This document shows positions 56,930-64,000 of a stretch of 64,000 bases of DNA, in pieces (the first letter of the stretch is position 1; every line of letters begins with the position of its first letter). The stretch is from assembly GCA_030549495.1 (NCBI GenBank), contig JAUIRK010000905.1, forward strand, positions 563,001 to 627,000, read 5' to 3'. This DNA comes from Nectonema munidae. Its lineage: Eukaryota; Nematomorpha; Nectonematoida; Nectonematidae. The translations under genes were made by a program, and so were the position numbers. The notes under the pieces are model-generated. The model did not search any database. It saw only the letters and a program-made list of their open reading frames with translations, and was not told the DNA's origin.

Positions 56930-57031
56930 AAAAATGCCAAACTTGAAAAGATGAAGTAAATATATCAGAAGAAGCCCTTATCACGATGAAAACAAAATTT
57001 GCATTCTTATTTCAAAAATATTTATCAAAAA

Positions 57032-57045
57032 ACTACATATGTAGT
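57032..57045. repeat. Palindrome ACTACATATGTAGT, left of piggyBac copy 3
   Basis: This 14-base perfect palindrome matches the satellite units at 60493-60860. It is followed by ACTCGCGAGACAT, which resembles the TTTCGAAGACAT and CTTGAAAGACAT that follow the later palindromes. Confidence 0.7.
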
Positions 57046-57378
57046 AACACTCGCGAGACATGGAAAATAAACCTAGCGCGAAGGACCACTAGTTGGCAAA
57101 AAACTCCACAGATTAATTTTTTTTTTTTAATTTTTAAATAAAACTTTATACAAATGTCCTATTGAAATTTAATTATGGTCAGAATAACAAATATCTTCTG
57201 TTTATTCTTTTGTATTTCAAACAATATTAGTTTATATGATCTATTTCCAAGAAAAACGACATTCAAGAAAAATAAATAAAAAAAATTTTCGATAATTTAT
57301 GAAAAAAGTGATTGGCGTTAAGAAATTGCAAAAAATTTAAAAATATTTTTAAGTCAGAAAAATCATTTCATTTATTTA

Positions 57379-57930
57379 ACTCCACTGTCTTGTAAACTTT
57401 TACGATTACGTTAGCCATCACATCAAAACAATTGTGTTTTTATTATTGATACCGTGAATTGTACTACTGCGTGTTTATATCATTGTAATCAATATCTGTA
57501 TAAATAAAGAATAAATAACGTCCCTATAAAAAGTTATTTTGATATCAAAACTTGGTATTTCATCTATTTAACTCCACTGTTTTGTAAACTTTTATGATTA
57601 CGTTAGCCGTCACAACAAAACAATTGTGTTTTTCATTATTGATACCGTGAATTAATCTTTGTAAAACTCCGCTATCTTGTAAACTTTTACGATTACGTTA
57701 GCCGTTGTCACATCAAAGCAATGGTTTTTCATTATTGATGACGTCAATTGTACTACTGCGTGTTATATATTTGTAATCAAACTCCGCTCTCTTGTAAACT
57801 TTTACGATTACGTTAGCCGTCACATCAAAACAATTGTGTTCTTCATTATTGATGACGTGAATTGTACTACTGCGTGTTTATTATATCTTTGTAATCAATA
57901 TCTTTATAAATAAAGAATAAATAACGTCCT
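57379..57930 (+). repeat. Tandem repeat with ~90-bp core, four units, ahead of the transposase
   Basis: Units begin at CTTGTAAACTTTTACGATTA (57389, 57580, 57676, 57791) and continue with CGTTAGCCGTCACATCAAAA and ATTATTGATGACGTGAATTG. Spacing varies (about 192, 95, 115) because some units carry an extra CAATATCTTTATAAATAAAG segment. They lie about 150 bp upstream of the transposase ATG. Subterminal repeats are known binding sites for transposases in several families; that role here is inferred. Confidence 0.75.
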
Positions 57931-58086
57931 TGTAATTCCTTTGAAAAATCCTACCTATCAACTTACTGTTGTGTTCCAGTATAAGCAGCTGACTAACTTT
58001 GCCAAAGTTCTCACATTCATACATTTCTTGCAAAGCAATAAATTATCAAACAAAGCTTTTTAAAACTAACTCATTTTTCTTCTAAA

Positions 58087-59638
58087 TATGAGTTCTTTGG
58101 ATTCGTCTTCTGTTTTTGAAGAGGCAACATCATACCTTCTGATTTGTCTTATAAAACTACAAGTGAAAAATCTTTAACTGATTCGTTAGTTGCCCCTAAT
58201 GGCACTGAGTATTCATGGAATCCAGCTAGACCAAAGCAAGGTAGTCCTTTAGTTCAAAACACAAGAAACTTAAGTCAAAGCCCGTTTGGACCCATTGGTC
58301 CCACAAAATTTCTCACTGATTCCTTTCAAATTTTTAAACTTTTTTTTAATGAAGAAGTAATTTCTCATATTTTTCATTGTATAAAATTTAAACTAGATGA
58401 AAATTTTAAGTAAGTTTTTTTTAATATTTTTTTTAACTTGACTAACTTATTTAAAATTCATAGTAGTATTTTCAGAAAAAACTGGAGAACGATTTCTTCG
58501 AGCTTCTACTTCATGAAATATGTTCTTGTTGGTTCATATTTTCATAAGTTTTGATGTGAAGAGTGACCGAGATCCAAATGATAAGATACCTGCAATTAGA
58601 TATTTGCACAATTCGTTTTATCGTAATTGTTCTAAATTTTTTGTACCGTATAATTACATCACAGTAGATGAACAACTTGTAAAATTTAGACGACGTTGTA
58701 GAATAAAAATATACGACCCTTCTAAGCCTGGCAATTATGGCATAAAAATATACCATTATACAGATGCAAAATCTTTATATATTTTAAAGTCTCAAGTTAA
58801 TGTTTCAGGTTTAACTGATAGAACTTTTTTTTCTTGAGCAAATATAGTTAAAAGATCGATAACGGATAGTGATTTACCTGAAGGATGTGGAATATTCTGA
58901 TTTTTCACATCTCATTAGTTGTCTCAATTGGCTATTTCAAAAAATTAACTATTTGTGGTTAGATCTAATCGTACTTTTATCCCAACATGTAAATGTTTTA
59001 GGCCCAAACATTTACAACAGCTGGGCTTAAATGAAATTGAATCAAAATTTATTTATAACAAATATGCTTCCTTGACGGCTTATGCCCCCCCAGACATGCC
59101 CATCGTAATTTCAAAGTTGTTTACGTTCAACATTTGGGGAAAATAAATGTGATTGGAAGGAAACGCAAACCAAAAACAATAGTGTTATACAATCAAAACA
59201 AAAGTGGGGTAGACACAACAAATCAGATACTTAGATCTTACACATCTTATAGAACGTATAGAAAATGGATAGTTGCAGTTTTTGCAAACTACTTAGATAT
59301 TGCTTGTCACAATAGTTGGGTAATATCAAAAAGTAATTGTCCTAACAAATTCCCAAGCACTAAAAAAGGATGCAGAAAATATTTTATCAGAGATTTGTCT
59401 TTGAAGTTTTGTAAGAATTCTATGATGATGCGCTCTAACAGTTCTAACACTCCATTTCAAATTCGAAATCTTTTATCTTTTTATGGCTTCAAACAGCTTG
59501 AAATAACTGAGCGAGCTTCAACATCAAGAGGCTATTGTTATTTGCATGTCGGTCACTCTAAAATGTAGTTCTTGTAACGGATATATAATATATATAGGTA
59601 AAAATCATACAAAATATTTTTGTACTCAATGTCAGTAA
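58087..59638 (+). pseudogene. piggyBac transposase, decayed (copy 3)
   Basis: It starts ATGAGTTCTTTGGATTCG. Readable parts in order: YSWNPARPKQGSP...GPIGPTKFLTDSF with FKLFFNEEVISHI; DPNDKIPAIRYLHNSFYRNC; the first catalytic motif NYITVDEQLVKFRRRCRIKI; PSKPGNYGIKIYHYTDAKS; a broken region where the second catalytic aspartate should be (about 58860-58930, stop codons in GIF-FFTS); the third motif NKSGVDTTNQILRSY; YRKWIVAVFANYLDIACHN; and a C-terminal finger KCSSCNGY...YFCTQCQ ending at 59638. About five breaks. It is the longest and best-preserved piggyBac frame set in the window. Confidence 0.85.
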
Positions 59639-60464
59639 GTGAAATATTGTGTATAATATTCAATTGTACGGTATTACAAACATAAATAATGTTTTTATAA
59701 TTTTGTTCTCTAAAAATGAAATTTTACAAAATACGTAAAAGCATAAAAATTTTTTATTTTTTATTTTTGAAAATATGAATTTGACCCCTTTTGTACACAA
59801 TTTTTTTATGTACTTTTTTATTTTTTTGAATTTTTTGTTTATAAGCTTTCATTTTTTGTAATAAAAGCTTGTTTTCTAATAGTTATACATTTTTATATTG
59901 CTTACTTTTATATAAAAGGTCGTTCAGAATTGACGTCAACTTAATTTTGTTAGTTTCTTACCCACCCTTCTTTTCTTGTCAACATTTGTCAAATATATTT
60001 CACTAATAATCTACCTTGATGTCAGTTTGGAGATACTCCTTTTATTTCTCTCTCAAAGTTGACCTCAATGATTCTTGTTGAGTATTGCAAATGGCTTACT
60101 GATTTTCATGAAAGTTTAGAAAATAATGTAAATTTTTTTTAGGAAATACAAATAATTTATTGTTATAGCTTTATATTTATTATCTTTATTGAAAAACATA
60201 CCATTTAGTGAATAAACTTTTGATAATGAAAATTTGTATTGAAAAATCTTAATTAACGCCATCTACTAATTCAACACGAAGTATAAAAACAACTAAAATT
60301 CAAAATAACATATCTGATGGTATTTTTTATTTTCAAATAATTGAGATGAAACCAAGAAAAAAATTTACACCTTGTTTTTTGATGGGGTCAGATATATTTT
60401 TCTACACGAATTTCATCATTGAAAAAAAGCGTTGAGTAAAAAGCCACGTTTGGCCTTGCAAGGG
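59639..60464. other. 3' non-coding part of piggyBac copy 3
   Basis: AT-rich DNA between the transposase stop and the right terminal repeat. No other gene is visible. Confidence 0.5.
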
Positions 60465-60479
60465 TTAAGCAGGCGTGTG

Positions 60480-60905
60480 AGTTTAAGATAAAACTACATA
60501 TGTAGTTAAGCAGGCGTGTGAGTTTAAGATAAAACTACATATGTAGTTAAGTACGCCTGTGAGTTTAAGATCAAAATCAATAAGAGTGCGAATCTATAAA
60601 AAGGTTAAGAAATCTTGCAATTATATTTTTTGTATATTTACTATGTATTCTAAATCAGTGTTTTCATGTTTGTTGGTACATTTCAAAAAACTACTTATGT
60701 AGTTAAGTGAGCTTTCGAAGACATTTTTTATGTAAGTTTATGCAAAATACTTTGTTCATTAATTTAATGTAATTATATATATTTATTGATACTTACTAAT
60801 TGGTTTATATCGATTTTTACATGTTTTGTTGCTAAATTTTGAAAAAACTACACATGTAGTCATGTGGACTCTTGAAAGACATTTTTTATGTAAGCTGATT
60901 AGGGT
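60480..60905 (+). repeat. Satellite S2, ~157-bp period, marked by a 14-base palindrome
   Basis: ACTACATATGTAGT and close variants lie at 60493, 60534, 60690 (ACTACTTATGTAGT) and 60847 (ACTACACATGTAGT). Spacings are 41, 156 and 157 bp. Where the palindrome varies, both arms stay nearly complementary. The first two lie in an exact 41-bp duplication with GCAGGCGTGTGAGTTTAAG. Each long unit ends in a CATGTTTGTTG...TTTCAAAAA-type stretch and starts with GACATTTTTTATGTAAG. Confidence 0.75.
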
Positions 60906-61084
60906 TAAGGGTCGAAAAACTTCTCTCACAGGATGCAGACTGATTTCTATTGTTAGAGCAGCTTGAAACTCAAAAATACTCTAGACAATTTTATAATATA
61001 TTTATTGAAACTCCCAATGTACAAAGAAAAGACTTCTTCACAAGCGCACTTTATCGGATGTAATTCATTTAAAACTTATTTAAG

Positions 61085-61225
61085 CTTGAAAAATTGAGTG
61101 GAGAGGCTTGAAAAATTGAGTGGGGTAAGGGGTAGAGGGAGCTCAGCTCAAAAATGAAAGGGAGGGGGGGGGGGTCAGGTCAAAAATGGAAGGGGGGGGG
61201 CTCAAGCGCCCAAAATAAATAGGGT
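61085..61225. repeat. GC-rich repeat patch with G runs
   Basis: A duplicated CTTGAAAAATTGAGTGG is followed by two long G runs within AAAAATGGAAGGG-type units and then GCGCCCAAAATAAATAGGG. The end TGCACTGGCCCTGAAT resembles transposon ends seen in other animals, but no partner was found. Confidence 0.4.
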
Positions 61226-61479
61226 GCACTGGCCCTGAATAATAACTTTAAATATAATATTTATTTTATAATAGTAAGTTTGATAACGCAAAATAATTTT
61301 TTAATTTAAATAATTACTAATATATGTGGCCTGGCAATATAATGGGAGATATAAAAATATATAACAATACTTTATTGCCAGCCTTTGTTCATACTTAAAT
61401 ATCTGTGTATCTTATATTTTAAGCATTTATCTAATATTATTTTTAATTTTAAGTTTTTATTTGTTAATAAACAATATAT

Positions 61480-61800
61480 TTGGGTGTATTTGGGTAAAAA
61501 GTCCTACCGGACGTAAACTGCACATTTGATTAACACGTTCAAACATTTAAAAACCTCTAAGTGCAAAATCTCAATTCAGAAATAAAACAAGTATGGTTGA
61601 TTTGATATAAAATCATATTTTATGTAAAAATAGAGAGAATATTTTTGGAGATAATTTTAAGACGTAAACCGCAAATTTGATTGATACTGACAGATATTTA
61701 AAATCTTTAAATGCGAGTGTAGAAATGAAACCAGCATAATCAATTTGGTATAAAAATTTCTGCTAGTATTGTATAAATTAAACATTTCCTTTAGAAAACA
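61480..61800 (-). repeat. Satellite S1, two inverted units
   Basis: Read on the minus strand, the stretch contains the same blocks as 41770-42600: GAAATTTC-like anchor positions about 150 bp apart (61580 and 61730), TCAATCAAATTTGCGGTTTA, and AAAATTATCTCC. Two units are present, roughly 19 kb from the main array and in the opposite orientation. Confidence 0.65.
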
Positions 61801-62629
61801 TACATTGCTCCAATTTCTCCTTCTTACATTTATTTTAAAATAAAATTGAAAATATAACGTTACTTTATTTTTCTCTAAAAAATTTCAAGGTATAATGGAA
61901 TTTCCAATATCTTAGAGTTTTTTTTTACTAAAAACAATGTATAAATATATAAATATATGGTGTACCTATATAATCACATCATTAGGATGATCATCATTTT
62001 CTCGATTTAATTTTATAAGTTAAAAGTTTTCTTTATTTCAGATCTTGGTCCTCTTAGTCAAATAAAATGTCGTCTTCGAATTTTTATTTAGTTAGAATGT
62101 CAAAACGTCAGATGTTTTGATTTTCATATTTATCAGCTTATCTGCTCGTTATCTATGTGTTCTAAAGTCCAGAATAATGCTACATAAATAGCATGTAAAT
62201 TTCTTTGCTCTTTTTTTGATCAAATTTGGTCATCAAGTTCTGCAGGAGTTTTCTTTGATATTAGAGCAAATCCTGATTGACGATGCGAATAACGTCTAGA
62301 ATGGGATGCACAATTGTGTTGTATCTTTGAAAATTGTGGGTGAAAATGAGGACATGTCTTGTACCTTCATAACCGGACTAGTAACAATATAGTGACACGG
62401 GTGTACTAGCTACTATTAATCAAGAACTTTTTCATCCACTTAGTACATGATCAAGCGACGCCGAGAAGCTTTATTGTTAAGAAAAGCTTTAATTGTCATG
62501 CATTCTTCATTCAATTTTGAACACACTTCTTCATTACACAAATTTTTTTCATATTTGCTGTTGTTATTAAAATTGAGTTGTAAAAGATTTGTTTTTCATC
62601 TGCCATTTTAAAAGTAAAGCGAAATAAAA
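61801..62629. other. Non-coding AT-rich DNA
   Basis: No gene or repeat of known kind was recognised. Confidence 0.45.
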
Positions 62630-63990
62630 ATGAATTCAAAAAAGAATACAACATATAAACCAATCGCTAACATGTTACCCCTTCATCTCAATCTAAAGAA
62701 AACGCTCCTTAAAAATTACCTAATCACTTTCTGCTCTACACCCCCACCACATCCTTTCCCCAACCTATACACAACCCAAACATCCCAATCACTGAAGTAC
62801 TACAATTCCTTATAAATTCAGTTCGCTCCTAACAAAATATTTGATCAAGTGCTACCATTGAATCACTCAATCGAGCTCACCCACCCTTCTTCGTCTCCTC
62901 CTTACACCACTAACATCTGTCACCATAGATATCTTGCCCTAAACTCTATAGCTCACCAACGTACAACAAATACTATCAGTTTGTTTTCAATTGTCACTGA
63001 CGTTTCCAAATCACAACATTACTCTTCAGCTGCATTCGCATTCTTCCTACAAAACACAAAAAACCCTTTCCTCATCTAACACAAAAATCTTGATCTAGAA
63101 ATCACTGCACACGAAATAGAAATTTGCGCAGTATTACTTTCCTACAACATACTCCTTAATAACCAAACTTTTTTTTCTACCTCCTTCAAATATATCGCCT
63201 TTTTGACAGATTCGCAAAATTTAATAAATGACCTAAAACTTAAAAACAAAATCTCACACTCCACTTTTAGTTTAGCAAGTAAACTTATTCACTTATCTAA
63301 TCACTTCGGATTAAAAATCGTTTGGTGCCCAGCTCATTCCAGCTGTTTCGAAAACTATCTTGTCGATTACATTGCAAATTCAAGAATCTTCCATTCACAG
63401 TTCCTACACCTATTTCCTCTACACATCTCCGCATTTACAAACACAATAACAAAATCTACGCTACTACAGTGGCAACAATTTATTGACTAAACCAGTACAT
63501 CACTTCCGACATCTACGCCATTATCACAACTCATTTTAAACAAACACTTTCACTCACTCCTTCAGGACATCGTTCGCTTGCTCTCATCCCATTACCCTCG
63601 TAATGCATACTTTTTTAAATTTAAACTTCACTCAAACCTTTTCTGTCGTTTTAGCTAGCCGTACATTGAAACACCTATACATATTCTACTTTATTGTGCA
63701 ATATTTTATTCTCACCGACGCCAACTCCTTGAAAAAAGCAACCGCTTTTTTAAAGATATCCCATCTTCTCTACATGATCTGCTACAAGACCCATTACTCA
63801 TTAAATATCTCTCTCTCTTCTCATAACCACAATCGAACCAATACTCTCTGCAAACTAAACATTCAACCCTCCCCCAAATATCTAATCACAATAAGCCATC
63901 ATTATCACTAATCCATACATTCTACAAATCAGTCTAGTGTCTACAGTCATGGAAATCTTCCAAGTTTTTCTTTTCTATTTCAGAAAGACC
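62630..63990 (+). mobile_element. LINE remnant with RNase H (I/R1-like), 3' part
   Basis: Plus strand, C-rich. A decayed N-terminal stretch (62630-62820) is followed by an RNase H domain: SIVTDVSKSQHYSSAAFAFF (first aspartate), ITAHEIEICAVLLSYNIL (glutamate), FLTDSQNLINDLK (second aspartate) and IVWCPAHSSCFENYLVDYIA. After a linker, a tail with KHFHSLLQDIVRLLSSHYPR and a zinc-type segment ETPIHILLYCAIFYSHRRQL leads to a stop at 63824. RNase H after the reverse transcriptase marks the I/R1/Loa group of LINEs. The reverse transcriptase is missing and at least four breaks are present. The 3' region runs on towards the window's end. Confidence 0.7.
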
Positions 63991-64000
63991 CACGAAAACT

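Larger units (their letters stand above)
57068..60468 (+). mobile_element. piggyBac copy 3, inserted in a satellite
   Basis: The right end is TTAA at 60465-60468, preceded by the inverse of CCCTTGCAAGGCC and AAACGTGGC. A decayed left end near 57068 (AACCTAGCGCGAAGGACC, then GTTGGCAAAAAACTC) aligns roughly with it. Units of the same palindromic satellite flank both sides. The element holds a four-unit tandem repeat and then the transposase. At about 3.4 kb, its length suits an autonomous piggyBac that has decayed. Confidence 0.65.

Overview
The window is very AT-rich, has few genes and is full of transposons. Only a few stretches read as host genes, and these are typically eukaryotic: a RAD51C-type recombinase, a GET1/WRB-type membrane protein, and the spliced 3' end of an unrecognised gene. 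Everything else identifiable is repeat: piggyBac, Tigger/pogo and hAT DNA transposons, RTE-, Jockey/CR1- and I-like LINEs, a Penelope-like element, a Ty3/Gypsy-like fossil, tRNA-derived SINE candidates and satellite arrays. This fits a repeat-rich invertebrate nuclear genome. A crustacean such as a copepod is a guess from general resemblance, not shown by the sequence.

Layout. Positions 1-13 kb hold fold-back elements, a TTAA-type miniature element, a SINE candidate and a minus-strand LINE (8.4-10.0 kb). Positions 13-17 kb hold more miniature elements, a homopolymer-rich stretch, two inverted copies of a ~220-bp repeat and two fold-back elements. Positions 17.6-21.5 kb carry two phase-compatible exons of a plus-strand gene, whose intron holds three miniature transposons. 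A fold-back element and a hAT miniature element follow, then the minus-strand RAD51C-like gene (25.4-26.2 kb). Positions 28.05-32.33 kb are a Tigger element with matching termini and TA duplications, split by an RTE-like LINE with a 12-bp target duplication. A second LINE fragment and the minus-strand GET1 gene (34.2-34.7 kb) come next.

From 34.9 to 41.3 kb a Penelope-like element is broken into three pieces by two piggyBac copies, and the second of these contains a LINE 3' fragment. A ~148-bp satellite follows (41.8-42.6 kb, seen again inverted at 61.5-61.8 kb), then a LINE 3' end, a long AT-rich stretch, and a pogo-like transposase remnant that lacks its catalytic core and lies behind two copies of an 88-bp TATA-bearing unit. 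The LTR fossil occupies 49.1-54.3 kb. A 5'-truncated LINE with a long open frame follows (54.7-56.5 kb), then a third piggyBac (57.1-60.5 kb) sitting inside a satellite marked by the palindrome ACTACATATGTAGT. The window ends in a LINE remnant with an RNase H domain.

The genes form no operon or pathway; they are isolated units separated by layers of transposons. The most unusual pattern is a group of five short elements (2.5, 5.6, 15.0, 16.5 and 23.4 kb). All begin GGT and end ACC, have repeat-built inverted ends, and are flanked by exact 8- to 11-bp duplications.
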